Shown here: in pieces, positions 38,439 to 48,253 of the stretch
Numbering within the stretch: position 1 is the stretch's first letter
Layout: each line of letters starts with the position of its first letter
Assembly (NCBI GenBank): GCA_035634255.1
Contig: DASQDI010000012.1
Span: 30,504-94,503, forward strand
Origin: DATLMR01 sp035634255
GTDB lineage: Bacteria > Acidobacteriota > Blastocatellia > UBA7656
Reading direction: 5' to 3'
DNA length: 64,000 nucleotides
Position numbers and translations under genes: made by a program
The notes under the pieces: generated by a model
The model's input: the letters and a program-made list of their open reading frames with translations, nothing else
Told to the model about the DNA's origin: nothing
Databases searched by the model: none

Positions 38439-41400
38439 TCACGCGGTGAGGAGGTCGGCGGCGTCCGCGCCCGAGAGCACCTGCCCGAGCACCGCAGTGA
38501 GGTCGTCGAATTGGACCGGTTTGAAAACGGCCCCGTCTATCAGGTGGCTGTTGTTGCTCAGGATGCTTTGGGGCAGGGCGTAGCCCGTGGTCAGCAGGAT
38601 CTTCGTCTCGGGCCAGCGCCGCCGTATCTCTCCCGCGAGCGCCCACCCGTCCATCTCCGGCATGGACAGGTCCGTGAAGACGAGGTCGAACAACTCGCCC
38701 TCCATCCTTTCGAGCGCCGCATGCCCTCCCGTCGCGTGCTCCGCCACGTGCCCGGCCGAGCGGAGCATGCCGACCAGAGCCTCGCGCACCCCCGCGTCGT
38801 TATCGACCACGAGCACGCGCCTCGACCCCACCTGCTCGGTCGAATGGCGCGACTCCCTCTTGGAAGAGTTCCTCGCGGCCGGGAGCGTGATGACGAAAGT
38901 AGAGCCCTTGCCCGGCTCGCTCTGGGCCTCTATGCGCCCGCCGTGACGCTCGATTATGCTGTGGCTCACGGCGAGCCCGAGGCCGGTCCCGGTGACGCTC
39001 TTGGTGGTGAAGAACGGCTCGAATATCCGCTCGCAGACCTCACGGCTCATGCCGATGCCGTTATCGATGAACTTGATCGTCACCTGCTTGCCGTTCGATT
39101 CGGACGTGACGCGCAGCTTCCCGCCCTGCTTCATCGCGTCGAGGGCGTTGAGGATGATGTTGACGAAGACCTCCCGAAGCTCCGAGGCCGACCCCCGCAC
39201 GATGGGCACGGGGCGCAGGTCAGTCTCGACTTCGTACCGCAGCCCGCGCGCCTGCGCGTCGTCGCGCCACCGCGCGCAGGTGAGGTTAGCCGAGTCTTTG
39301 ATCAACTGGTTGATGTCGATTGATTCGTGGACCGCGCCCTCCTGGTGCAGTCCGAAGCCCTGAATGCGCTTGACCGTCTCCGACCCGTCGAGCGCGGCCC
39401 GCTCGATTATGTCCAGACGCTCCAGTATGCGCTCGTCCGCGCAGACGCGTTTGATGAGCTGCGTGTGGCCGAGGATGGCCGCGAGCGCGTTGTTGAAGTT
39501 GTGCGCGACGCCCGAGGCCAGCTGGCCGAGGGCGCGCAGCTTTTCGGCGCGGGCCGCCCGCTCGCTCGCGAGCCTCTCTTCGGTGATGTCGCGGGCGATG
39601 GAGAGGACGCTCGTGACCGTGCCGACATCGTAAATCGGGGTGTAGGTGACGAGCAGCAGGCGCGCCTCCCCGGCCTTGCTGAGCCCCCGCATCTCGAACG
39701 TCTGCGCCTCGCCGGCGAGCGCGCGGGTGAACCGCTCCACCGCGATCTTCTTGTCGCCGTGCGGGATGAATTTGCGGTAATCGCTCCCCGTAAGCTCCTC
39801 GCGCGAGTAGCCCGACAGGTTCGTCAGCTGCTCGTTGAACCATATGAAGCGGCCTTCGGGCGAGAGCGCGAATATCGCGTCGTTGGCGTGTTCGATGAGC
39901 TTCACGAGGAACCCCCTCTGCTCGCGCGCGATGGCCTCGGCCGCGCGCAGCTCCGAGAGGTCGCGCACGATGCAGACGGCGCCCGCGTTGTCCCCGCCGC
40001 CTTCCGACTGCCCGCCCGGCGGCGCCTCTTCGCCCTCTGTCAAATCGCCATACAGATTCGTGAGCGGCGCTATGGTCACGAGGACCGGGCGCTCCATCTT
40101 TTCGGGGACCAGCTCGAACGTAACGGGCCGGCCCGACTCCATGACCTGAGCGACGCGGCACCCGTCGCCTTCGATCCCCTGAAGGAGGGTGCAGCAACGC
40201 CTGCCTATGAGGGCCTCGGTCTCGGCCCCCTCGAAGGCCGCGGCCGCTTTGTTGGCGCGCCTGAGGAGCCCGCGCCGGTCGAAGATGAAGATGCCATCGG
40301 TGAGCGCGTCGAAGGTGGCCTCCCATTGCACCTTGCCGCGCGAGACCTGCTCGAACAATTCCGCGCGTTCGAGCGCGATCAGTATCTGCCCGCCCGCCGC
40401 GCGCATGACTTCGACCTCGTCGCCGGTCCACTCGCGCGGCCCGCCCCTCATCTTAGCCGTGATCGCAAGGCACGGCTCGTCCTTGAAGAGTACCTGCACG
40501 GTCAGAAAGGCGGACGTGCCGGCCGGCCGGAGGAAGGCTTCGAAGTACGGGGCGAATCTCGGGTCGCCTTCCGCGTCGTTGCAAACTATCACGCCGTCGC
40601 GCGACATGGCCTGAAGTCCCGCGAAGTCGCGGGAGTTATAGTGCCTGTTCGATCTGCTGAAGCTCCCGTCGCTGTATTCGCAGTCGACCGTCCACATGTC
40701 GGAGTTGTCGTCGCGCCTTGAGATTAAGATCGAGTCGGCCCCCAGGTGCTCCCCGAGCTCGCGGGCGACGAGCGGGAATATCTCGTCGAGCCTGTTCGAC
40801 TGGTTGATCCCGTGGATGATCTGGCTGATCAATGCCTCCATGCGGGCCGACTGCTTGGCCTCCTCGAACAGCTTGCTGTGACTTACGGCGACCTCCATCT
40901 GGGCCGTGACCGCCTCGACCAGGGCTATCTCGCTCGCGGTCCACTTGCGCTTCCTGTCGGTCTGGCTGATGGAGAGGGTGCCCCAGATCGAGTCGTTGAT
41001 CAGGATGGGGCATATGATCTGCGAGAGGCTGTAAGGCTGCACGTGCCAGCCTCTGACCGTGGGCGCGAGCTCGGGGTTGGCGGCGACGAAGGCGTGGATG
41101 TCGTCTATGACCAGAGTGTCGCGGGTGTCATTCAGGTAATCGTATATGTAACTCGCGGCCATCGTCGGCACGTCGGCCAGAGACAGCAGCGGGTCGCTGA
41201 GGTGCTCGGCCACGACCACCAGCTTTTCGCCGACTATTTTGCGAAAGCTCGTGCGGCTGGCCCCGAGGGCCCTGCCCACCTCTTCGACCGCGACCTGAAG
41301 CGTCTCTTTCAGGTCGAGGGAGCGGCGGATCGAGGCGACTATCTGATTGACGAGAGCGGCTCTGGTGGCCGATTCCCTGGCTTCCTTGTAAAGCTCGGCC

Positions 41401-42470
41401 TGGCGGATGGCGACCGCCGCCTGCTCCGCGACCGATTGCAGCACGTCCATCTCCCACTGCGTCCACGAGTGGCGGCTCTCGCAGTGCTGAAGGCCGATGA
41501 ACCCTATGGGGCGGCCGCCGAGCCGGATGACCGCCGCGAGCATGGACTTGACCCCGCTCCGGCTGAGGTACTCCCGGAAGGGCGCCAGCTTTGGGTCCGT
41601 CTCTATGTCTTCGGTCGCCACGGGGCTCTCGTAGGTCAGGAGCGTCTGCATGTGAGGGCTCACCGCGGCCGGAATCGTGCTCGGGAGCGGGGGCCTGTTG
41701 CGGCAGCACTCCGACACGTACTGGTGCGTGACCGTCACGTATTCCGGCAGAGGGTCGGGGAGAAGAGCCAGCCTGCACCGGCACGCGGAAAACGCCGCGC
41801 CCAACTCGCTCACGATGGCATTCAGCACCGCGTCGGAATCGAGCGAGCTGTGGACCGCCGAGCTTATCTTGCTGATGAGGGCTTCGCGCTCCTCCACGCT
41901 CCGGGCCTTCTCCTGCGCCTCCGCCTGCTGGATGGTGAGGGAGAGCAGGGAAGCGACTGCCTGCACGAACTCTTTCTCCTGCCTCGACCAGCGGCGTCTC
42001 CTGTTCCGGTAGACCACAATCGCGCTCACCTCGTGCGCCGAGAGGTTGAGCGGGGCGATCAGGATCGACTTGAGATTCAGGTCGCGCGCCAACCCTTTCA
42101 GGCCGTGCGACAGCAGGTCCGTGATCTTCAGGTCCGCCGACACGTCTCCGATCTCAGTCACCGTCGGCCGGTCGCCGGCCCCGCGCGCGATCTTGACATC
42201 GACCAGAGCGAGCCTGTCGCGACTCTCCGCGTCGATGTCCGGAGAGCAAAAGGCCGCGCGGCTCCTGACCCCGTCCTTGTCCTGCAAAACGACCGCGCAA
42301 CGCACGGCTTCGAGCGAAGCCCCCAGCTCTTTCGCGCAGGCGTTGAGCACCGAGTCGAGTTCGAGCGGCGAGCCGGGCGCCGCGCCCAGACGGTTAACCA
42401 GAGACCAGTAGCGCGACGTGTCGTCGCGCTCGGGAAAGAGTCTTCTGGTGATCGAATAAACGCTCATCAT
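38439..42470 (-). CDS. cytosolic hybrid histidine kinase with four GAF and two PAS domains
   Basis: The 1343-residue protein has, in order, four GAF-like domains (about 20-185, 200-365, 375-535, 545-700), a PAS-like domain (about 710-830) and a second PAS (about 860-970). A HisKA dimerisation domain carries the phosphorylatable His in ASGVAHNFNNALAAI (about 1000). The HATPase_c domain (about 1095-1210) has the N (NIILNALDAM), G1 (DNGIGM), F (FEPFFTTK) and G2 (GTGLGL) boxes. A C-terminal receiver (about 1225-1340) has its acceptor Asp in FTDLSMP. There are no membrane helices, so it senses an intracellular signal or ligand. Start is one of two adjacent ATGs; the ribosome site is weak. It follows the HD-GYP regulator gene by 71 bases, so they form one operon. 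Confidence 0.92.
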   Translation of the reverse strand: MMSVYSITRRLFPERDDTSRYWSLVNRLGAAPGSPLELDSVLNACAKELGASLEAVRCAVVLQDKDGVRSRAAFCSPDIDAESRDRLALVDVKIARGAGDRPTVTEIGDVSADLKITDLLSHGLKGLARDLNLKSILIAPLNLSAHEVSAIVVYRNRRRRWSRQEKEFVQAVASLLSLTIQQAEAQEKARSVEEREALISKISSAVHSSLDSDAVLNAIVSELGAAFSACRCRLALLPDPLPEYVTVTHQYVSECCRNRPPLPSTIPAAVSPHMQTLLTYESPVATEDIETDPKLAPFREYLSRSGVKSMLAAVIRLGGRPIGFIGLQHCESRHSWTQWEMDVLQSVAEQAAVAIRQAELYKEARESATRAALVNQIVASIRRSLDLKETLQVAVEEVGRALGASRTSFRKIVGEKLVVVAEHLSDPLLSLADVPTMAASYIYDYLNDTRDTLVIDDIHAFVAANPELAPTVRGWHVQPYSLSQIICPILINDSIWGTLSISQTDRKRKWTASEIALVEAVTAQMEVAVSHSKLFEEAKQSARMEALISQIIHGINQSNRLDEIFPLVARELGEHLGADSILISRRDDNSDMWTVDCEYSDGSFSRSNRHYNSRDFAGLQAMSRDGVIVCNDAEGDPRFAPYFEAFLRPAGTSAFLTVQVLFKDEPCLAITAKMRGGPREWTGDEVEVMRAAGGQILIALERAELFEQVSRGKVQWEATFDALTDGIFIFDRRGLLRRANKAAAAFEGAETEALIGRRCCTLLQGIEGDGCRVAQVMESGRPVTFELVPEKMERPVLVTIAPLTNLYGDLTEGEEAPPGGQSEGGGDNAGAVCIVRDLSELRAAEAIAREQRGFLVKLIEHANDAIFALSPEGRFIWFNEQLTNLSGYSREELTGSDYRKFIPHGDKKIAVERFTRALAGEAQTFEMRGLSKAGEARLLLVTYTPIYDVGTVTSVLSIARDITEERLASERAARAEKLRALGQLASGVAHNFNNALAAILGHTQLIKRVCADERILERLDIIERAALDGSETVKRIQGFGLHQEGAVHESIDINQLIKDSANLTCARWRDDAQARGLRYEVETDLRPVPIVRGSASELREVFVNIILNALDAMKQGGKLRVTSESNGKQVTIKFIDNGIGMSREVCERIFEPFFTTKSVTGTGLGLAVSHSIIERHGGRIEAQSEPGKGSTFVITLPAARNSSKRESRHSTEQVGSRRVLVVDNDAGVREALVGMLRSAGHVAEHATGGHAALERMEGELFDLVFTDLSMPEMDGWALAGEIRRRWPETKILLTTGYALPQSILSNNSHLIDGAVFKPVQFDDLTAVLGQVLSGADAADLLTA

Positions 42471-42541
42471 AATCGTATCTTGGAATTGGTGACGGAAGCC
42501 TTACCTCTTAACGGGAGCTTCACCTGCGCCGGGTTCGACCC

Positions 42542-43741
42542 TCAACCCCGGTTTAAATCGTTGCCGTCGCCCTTCATGGTCAGGATCGAGTACCGGACCT
42601 CGCGGCCCGTCAACTCATCCCTCATCATCAGGCCGGGCTCGGTCGCCGCCTGCTGGATCTCCGCCCAGGAATCGAGGGGGATGGAGAGGAAGGCTTTGAC
42701 CACGTCGGGGTCGAAGTGCCGCCCAGCACACTGGGCGAGCTCGTCGGCCGCCGCTTCGATGGGGCGGCCCGCCCTGTAAGGCCGGTTCGAAGTGATCGCG
42801 TCCACCGCGTCCGCGACCGCGAATATTCGAGCGCCCAGGCAGATGCGGTCGCCTTCGAGCCTGTTCGGGTACCCCGCGCCGTCGTAGCGCTCGTGATGCT
42901 GCGCCACTATCTGGGAAGCCCCCGAGAGGAAGTCTATGCCTTTCAAAATCTGCGAGCCGTACTCGACGTGACGGCGCATGAACGACCACTCTTCTTCGGT
43001 GAGCGCCCCGCGCTTGAGCAGGATGGAGTCCGGCACGCCTATCTTGCCGATGTCATGCAGCAGGGCCCCGTGTTCGAGCGTGATCAGGTCGGTGTCGCCC
43101 AGCCCCAGCTGCCTGCCGAGGCGTATGCAGTAGGCGACGACCCGCTCCGAGTGGCCCTTCGTCTCAACGTCGCGGGCTTCGAGAGCCGCCGCGAGCGCGC
43201 GCAGAGTGGCGCGGTAATTGACGTAGAGTTTTTCGAGCGTCAGGTTGAGGCTGCTGTTCGCGTGGCTCAGTTCCTGGGTCCTCAGGCCGACCAGTTCTTC
43301 CAGGTGTTGCTCGTACTGCCGGTTCGCCTTCAGCAAAGCCTGGTGCCGGAGCGCGCGGTGCACGGACGCTTCCACGTCCGAAAGGTTGAAAGGCTTGGTC
43401 ACGTAATCGAATGCGCCGCGCCGCATGGCTTCAATCGCGCTCTGGATGTTCAGGTTGCCGGAGATCAGGATGACCACCGTGTCGCGGGCGAGGCGGGTGA
43501 CTTCCTGAAGAAGCTCAAGGCCGCTCATGCCGGGCATCATTATGTCGGAGAGGACGAGGTCGTAAGTCTGCTCCTTGAGATACTCCAGGGCCTCGACGGC
43601 GCTCGTGGCCGTCCTGCATTCGTGCCGCTCCGAGAGGAGGGAGTAGAGGACTGAAAGGACGTACTCTTCGTCGTCAATTATCAGGATTCTTGCAGGCCCG
43701 TTCTGACCCTCCGCAAACGATCCGCCTGTGAGGTCACTCAT
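42542..43741 (-). CDS. response regulator with HD-GYP phosphodiesterase domain
   Basis: From the ATG at 43741 (AAAGGGAAAG upstream) the 399-residue protein has a receiver domain (about 18-135, acceptor Asp in LVLSDIMMPG, Lys in YVTKPF). A helical linker (about 140-185) and an HD-GYP domain (about 190-350) follow. The latter contains LLHDIGKIGVPD and QHHERYDGAGYP, the intact metal and GYP motifs of cyclic-di-GMP phosphodiesterases. It is therefore predicted to lower c-di-GMP when phosphorylated. It precedes the hybrid kinase in the same operon and is its likely partner. Confidence 0.93.
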   Translation of the reverse strand: MSDLTGGSFAEGQNGPARILIIDDEEYVLSVLYSLLSERHECRTATSAVEALEYLKEQTYDLVLSDIMMPGMSGLELLQEVTRLARDTVVILISGNLNIQSAIEAMRRGAFDYVTKPFNLSDVEASVHRALRHQALLKANRQYEQHLEELVGLRTQELSHANSSLNLTLEKLYVNYRATLRALAAALEARDVETKGHSERVVAYCIRLGRQLGLGDTDLITLEHGALLHDIGKIGVPDSILLKRGALTEEEWSFMRRHVEYGSQILKGIDFLSGASQIVAQHHERYDGAGYPNRLEGDRICLGARIFAVADAVDAITSNRPYRAGRPIEAAADELAQCAGRHFDPDVVKAFLSIPLDSWAEIQQAATEPGLMMRDELTGREVRYSILTMKGDGNDLNRG

Positions 43742-43974
43742 CCGCTTTCCCTTTGCCGGCCATTTCTTAAGCTCAGTCTCCCCTATCAGCGCGCGTCCCA
43801 CACCTTACCGAAAGCGCTGCGCGCCTGATAGTGTTCGGGGTTCACTCTTCTTTGTGTTGAGAGCTTCCAGATGATTCTTAGGGGTCGCGGGCGATATTAG
43901 ATCAAGCGGGGCCTTTTTGCAACACTATTCTAAGTTGCTTTGTATCTTATCCTACGCGGCCATTTCCCGGGCCT

Positions 43975-46725
43975 TCACTGGCCGGATGCGTAGTCGAGCT
44001 TCAGGTACCGGCTGGCATCCCCGACGATGAAGATGAAGTCCTTCCCGTCGGCCCTGAGGTGGGCCACGCCTTCCGGCTTCATGCCGGGGTCGATTGCGAC
44101 CTCCTCGACGGGCGTGGAGCCCGGATGGCTCGGGTCCGTGCCCCCGTCCCACACCCAGAGCTTGAACTCGGTCTTCTTCTGGGTCTCGGTCGCGCCCGCC
44201 AAAATCAGGAAAGCCTTCAGGCGGCTGTCGTAGTGAATGTCCCGGATGCCGAGCCCCCCGACGCTCAGGGGGATCGCCCCCGGCCCCTGTACCGAGAGGT
44301 TCTCGCCGGAGAACGGGCCGCGAGGGTCGCGGAGTCTCAAGGGGATGAGCAGGGCCTGGTCGTTAACGACCGGAGAGCGGAGGGCCAGAATTAGCCTCTC
44401 GTGTACCGGGTCCCAGGCTATGCCTTCGATGTTGAGCCCGCCTTCCGCGCCCGGCAATTCGCCCGCGCCTTTCAAAGCCGGGACGTTCCCGATTAGAAAG
44501 CTCCTCAAATCTCCGATCACCTCGGCCTGCCCCTGAACCGTCTGGCTCGCCGGGTCGAAGACGAATCGCGCGAGCCCATTCAACTCGCCCTTGGCCGGGT
44601 CCGATTGCGAGCTGACTACGTAGAAGTACCCCCCGCCGTAGGTGATCCCTTCCGGGTTTTCGATCTTCACGTCGAGCGGCACGGGCTTGATCTCGCCTGC
44701 CCGCCCTTCGCCGTCGACCCTCATGTAAAAGACCTGTCTCGGCTTCCCGTCATCGACGAACAGGACCGCCGCGTCGTTCGGGACCTGTATGACTCCGCTC
44801 GCCTCGTACGTGCCGCCGGGCAAGGGAACGATCCCGGTCGGCGAGGCGGAGAACCTCGACCTTCTTGCGGGGACCACGCCGCCTGTATTCGTATTGCCCG
44901 CGCCGTTGCTGGCCGGAGGAGGCGGCTGGTTAGACCTCATGAGTGTCATGGTGAGCATCACGGTGAGCCCGACGCTCAGCAGGGTGGCGAGTATGCCGCC
45001 GATGGCCCGAATGTACGCGGCTTTGACGCGCTCCTCTTCGGTCTTCTTCTTCTTCTTCTTCTTTCGCTTCTCCTCCTCGCCCTGCGTTTCCGCGACGGCC
45101 GAGGCGACGGGAGCGGCAGCCGCGGGGGGCGGGACGTGCGCCTGCCGGGGCGCTTCGACTTCCGCGCGCGCGCCGGCCTTCTCTTTATGCTTCTGCCCCG
45201 CCTGAGCCGGAGGGCTTTCTACCGCTCCCGAGGGGACGGGCGACGGGGTGGTCGGCCCGCCCGCTTTCGCTTCGGGCTCTGCCTGCGCGCGTTTGCGAAT
45301 CTCCCTGACGGCGTCTTCCGAAAGGACCGCCGTGATGTTCTCCGTCGTCTCTCCGGGGTTCCTGAAGGTGAAGACCGTCTGGCCCAGCTGTATCGCGTCG
45401 CCGTGGCGCAGGACCCGCGCGCGCGTGCTGAGCCGCTCCCCGTTGATGTAGGTCCCGTTGCGGCTCCCGAGGTCTACGATGCTGTAACCGCCGTCGCGCG
45501 CGAGCAGAACTGCGTGCGTGTTGCTGACGGTCGGGTCGGTCAGGACGATGTGGTTGTGAGCCGCTTTGCCGATCTCGGTCTCCGACTTATTGATCGGGTA
45601 TTCGAGCTTCTCTCCCGACGGCAAGACCCCGATGATCTTGGGGCCGTAGTGCCTGTCGATCAGGCGCGTGATCTCCGACGCGGTCGCGAGGCGCACGTCG
45701 ACCGGCATGTTCATCTCGCGCCGCGCCTCTTCGACGGCTGCGGTGTCGGTGGGGTCGGCCACGGCCAGAGCCAGCCTGTTGCCTTCCATCGCTATGGGGA
45801 AGACTTGGCTCGAACGCGCGAGCCTGGAAGGGAACTGCGCCGCGAGGGCGTCATCGACCTGGGCCGTTGACAGGTCGGCGGCCGGTATCTTGAAGACCCG
45901 GCCCATCAGGTCGCGTAGCTTGTCTTCGGCGACCGCCTTGCTTTCGATCAGAGTGCGGTAGAGCCTCCGGCCGGGGTTCTCCTCCCTCAGGCGACTCACC
46001 TCGCCGCCCGAAATTATGCCTTCGGACGAGAGCGCCTGCGCCAGTGAATCTTCCGTCAGGGGCGGGGGCGTCTGGCGCGAGTGCAGGGCCAGAATGTCCG
46101 ACTTCTGAATCGCCCCGGTCTCGCTGTAATCGCTCAGGCGGAACGTGAGCTTGGAGAGGCCCATGCCTATGACATCGCCGTGATTGAGGCGGCGCGGCTC
46201 CGATATGCGCTCGCCGTTAAGGTAAGTCCCGTTGCGGCTCCCGAGGTCGGTGAGCAGGTAACCGTCCGCCTCCAGTTTGATCAGAGAGTGCGTCGTGGAG
46301 ACGGCCGGGTCCGCGATGACTATGTCGTTGCGCGGCCCCTTGCCCACCTGCGCCTCCGCGCTCGCGAGCTCCTTGTCGAACACGTCGCCCGTCGGCAGGA
46401 GTATCCGCAGAGTCGCCTTGCGGTCGCCGGAGGCCGGGGCGGTCTCGGCCGTGAGATCGACCGGATCAATCGCCAGCGTGTCGAGGTCGAGCGATTGTTC
46501 CCCGGTCTCTCTGGCGACGGGCTGCTCCCCCGTGACGGTGGAGGGGCGCGGCGTCCTGGCTTCGTGGGGCGTGCCGAACATCGCCGTCCCCGAGTTGAGC
46601 GAGTCTTCTTTCGCCGGCGCGTTCAGAGAGTCGTAGAAGACGCGCAGGTCGTGGCCGCACCGGTAGCAGAATCGCTGCCTTTCGCGCGAGATCGCGGATT
46701 TGCATTGCGGGCATGCAAGGGTCAT
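43975..46725 (-). CDS. zinc ribbon-FHA-MshEN-FHA-TM-DUF3616-like multidomain protein
   Basis: The 916-residue protein combines an N-terminal four-Cys zinc ribbon (about 4-25) with an FHA domain (about 108-200, STTHS and DLGSRNGTYLNG). A T2SS ATPase N-terminal (MshEN) domain (about 225-365, with LALAVADPTD) and a second FHA domain (about 370-465, SNTHA and DLGSRNGTYING) follow. After an Ala/Pro linker and a Lys run come one membrane helix (about 590-615) and an extracytoplasmic domain (about 640-916). That last domain, with NIEGIAWDP, ALRSP and KPEGVAH, resembles DUF3616. FHA domains bind phosphothreonine and MshEN domains bind c-di-GMP in pilus ATPases, so this protein may couple both signals across the membrane. 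It is adjacent to the HD-GYP/kinase operon. Confidence 0.85.
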   Translation of the reverse strand: MTLACPQCKSAISRERQRFCYRCGHDLRVFYDSLNAPAKEDSLNSGTAMFGTPHEARTPRPSTVTGEQPVARETGEQSLDLDTLAIDPVDLTAETAPASGDRKATLRILLPTGDVFDKELASAEAQVGKGPRNDIVIADPAVSTTHSLIKLEADGYLLTDLGSRNGTYLNGERISEPRRLNHGDVIGMGLSKLTFRLSDYSETGAIQKSDILALHSRQTPPPLTEDSLAQALSSEGIISGGEVSRLREENPGRRLYRTLIESKAVAEDKLRDLMGRVFKIPAADLSTAQVDDALAAQFPSRLARSSQVFPIAMEGNRLALAVADPTDTAAVEEARREMNMPVDVRLATASEITRLIDRHYGPKIIGVLPSGEKLEYPINKSETEIGKAAHNHIVLTDPTVSNTHAVLLARDGGYSIVDLGSRNGTYINGERLSTRARVLRHGDAIQLGQTVFTFRNPGETTENITAVLSEDAVREIRKRAQAEPEAKAGGPTTPSPVPSGAVESPPAQAGQKHKEKAGARAEVEAPRQAHVPPPAAAAPVASAVAETQGEEEKRKKKKKKKTEEERVKAAYIRAIGGILATLLSVGLTVMLTMTLMRSNQPPPPASNGAGNTNTGGVVPARRSRFSASPTGIVPLPGGTYEASGVIQVPNDAAVLFVDDGKPRQVFYMRVDGEGRAGEIKPVPLDVKIENPEGITYGGGYFYVVSSQSDPAKGELNGLARFVFDPASQTVQGQAEVIGDLRSFLIGNVPALKGAGELPGAEGGLNIEGIAWDPVHERLILALRSPVVNDQALLIPLRLRDPRGPFSGENLSVQGPGAIPLSVGGLGIRDIHYDSRLKAFLILAGATETQKKTEFKLWVWDGGTDPSHPGSTPVEEVAIDPGMKPEGVAHLRADGKDFIFIVGDASRYLKLDYASGQ
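45042..45063. repeat. AAG-type microsatellite coding for a lysine run
   Basis: A run of CTT/TTC triplets inside the FHA-protein gene encodes consecutive lysines just before its membrane helix. It may be prone to slippage but stays in frame here. Confidence 0.6.
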
Positions 46726-46939
46726 ATAAACGTGCCTGTCCTGTTCAACGATGAGAGAAAGTCTTCAGCCAGTCTTCACTTCTTTATTATGGATTCTACA
46801 ACAGCCGTATTTCCAGTATCCGTTTACCGCTTGCCTGCAATATCCCGGCGTAATACTTGGAAAGGTCGCTAGTCGCGCTAGTGGCGGAGTATACCGGCTC
46901 GCCATGTCAAAATCAAGAAACCGCCCCTGGTTTTAATGT

Positions 46940-46968
46940 TTGACAGGGGTAGGGGCGGGGTCTACAAT
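46940..46968 (+). promoter_or_regulatory. near-consensus sigma70 promoter of tatA
   Basis: TTGACA (46940-46945) and TACAAT (46963-46968) with a 17-base spacer are the best match to the consensus in the window. The transcript would start near 46975, 34 bases before the tatA ATG. Confidence 0.8.
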
Positions 46969-47008
46969 CAAGAGCGTTAAAGATCACCAACCTGAAGGAG
47001 TAAACTCA

Positions 47009-47221
47009 ATGGCCGGTTTAGGAATGACTGAAATACTGATTATCTTACTGATCGTCATCTTACTATTCGGAGCGCGCCGCATACCCGAGCTGGCCAAAGG
47101 ACTTGGCGAAGGCATTCGCAACTTCAAGACCGGCATGCACGGGAAAGACGGGCGCGAGATCGAGGATCATAAGTATCGCGACGAGGCCGAGCGACGGGAA
47201 GAGAGCCGCAGGTCGGCCTGA
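47009..47221 (+). CDS. tatA: Sec-independent translocase protein TatA/TatE
   Basis: The 70-residue protein has the TatA plan: a short N-terminal membrane helix (about 6-22, ILIILLIVILLFG), then the RRIPELAKGLGEGIRNFK amphipathic helix, and a charged tail. It forms the pore-like component of the twin-arginine pathway for folded proteins. AAGGAG and an 8-base spacer precede the ATG at 47009; the longer open frame overlaps the promoter and is excluded. No tatB or tatC lies nearby, which is common where tatA is dispersed. Strong promoter and short leader suggest high expression. Confidence 0.93.
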   Translation: MAGLGMTEILIILLIVILLFGARRIPELAKGLGEGIRNFKTGMHGKDGREIEDHKYRDEAERREESRRSA

Positions 47222-47298
47222 TCCGTCGTTCAATCTTACTTTCTTGATTCTGGACGCAACGGATTCTCGGTAATGATCGGCTGCTAGCCCCGGCGCGA

Positions 47299-48195
47299 TC
47301 AAAGCTTCAACAAACCTTCTCCCATATAGACGCATTCACCTCCGACCCGCACGGCGGAGAACTCTTCGGCATCGCGGTATACCTCTATCCGGATGAAGCT
47401 GGGGCGGCCCATCTCCATCCCCTGCTCGCTGATGATCGGTTGCCCGGACCGGGCGAGGCCGTGCTTTACGAGGTAGCAGCCGAGCGGGCCGCTCGCCGCG
47501 CCGGTCGCGGGGTCTTCCGCTATGCCCATGGCGGGGGCGAACATTCTGCTGTGGACGGTCGAGCCCGGCCGCTCGACCTCCCGCGTGAATGCGAACACCT
47601 GAGGGGCCTCGGAGTCCTTCAACACCTCTTCCCAGATGTCCAGTCTCAGCCTTATCGACCTGACGGCCGCGAGGTCCTTTATGGGGACGTAGAGGAAAGG
47701 CACCCCGCAGGAGACGACCTCCGCGGGCAGGTCGGGGTCGAGCCCCGACTGATCCGTCGACAGCAGGGAGGCGATCGCCTCCCTGTCCAAGGGCGAGTCC
47801 GAGAATTTCGGGAGCGGCTGTTCCATCGTTATCTTCGATGGCTCGCCCCCCGTAAACTCGACGCTCACGCGGATGACGCCGACGCCCTCTTCGAATCGCA
47901 CGGTCGCGGCGCCTTCGGACGGGTCGATGAGCCCCAGGCGGGAGAGCAGGAATGCGGTGCCGACGGTCGGGTGCCCGGCCATCGGGAGCTCGGTCGCCGG
48001 GGTGAATATCCTGAGCCGGAAGTCGCTCGCCGGGTCCTCGGGCGGGAGGACGAAAGAGGTCTCCGAGAGGTTCAGCTCGCGGGCGATTTTTTGCATCGTC
48101 TCGGGAGAGATGCCGCGGGCGTCCGGGAACACGGCGAGCTGATTGCCGCCGAAGGCCTGAGTCGTGAAGACATCGACGAGGTGATAACGGGCCAT
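47299..48195 (-). CDS. PhzF family isomerase/epimerase
   Basis: From the ATG at 48195 (GGAGAA upstream) the 298-residue protein shows the PhzF pattern in two similar halves. The first has VDVFTTQAFGGNQLAVF and TELPMAGHPTVGTAFLL, the second FAPAMGIAEDPATGAASGPLG. The conserved Glu (in LNLSETSFV) that acts as acid/base in this fold is present. Members isomerise small acids; in PhzF itself the substrate is DHHA in phenazine synthesis, but no phenazine genes occur here, so the real substrate is unknown. The following gene on this strand is absent; tatA converges on it. Confidence 0.9.
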   Translation of the reverse strand: MARYHLVDVFTTQAFGGNQLAVFPDARGISPETMQKIARELNLSETSFVLPPEDPASDFRLRIFTPATELPMAGHPTVGTAFLLSRLGLIDPSEGAATVRFEEGVGVIRVSVEFTGGEPSKITMEQPLPKFSDSPLDREAIASLLSTDQSGLDPDLPAEVVSCGVPFLYVPIKDLAAVRSIRLRLDIWEEVLKDSEAPQVFAFTREVERPGSTVHSRMFAPAMGIAEDPATGAASGPLGCYLVKHGLARSGQPIISEQGMEMGRPSFIRIEVYRDAEEFSAVRVGGECVYMGEGLLKL

Positions 48196-48253
48196 CTTAA
48201 TCTTTTCTCCGTTTGATGAAGGTACGGGCCTGGAGGGGAGGGGATCGCCCGGG

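Noticed and set aside
40746..42779. 677-codon plus-strand open frame opposite the hybrid kinase
   Set aside because: Composition is that of an antisense shadow and it covers the kinase and the end of the HD-GYP gene, both well supported.
44605..45870. 421-codon plus-strand frame inside the FHA-protein gene
   Set aside because: Antisense to two clear FHA domains; skewed Arg/Asp composition.
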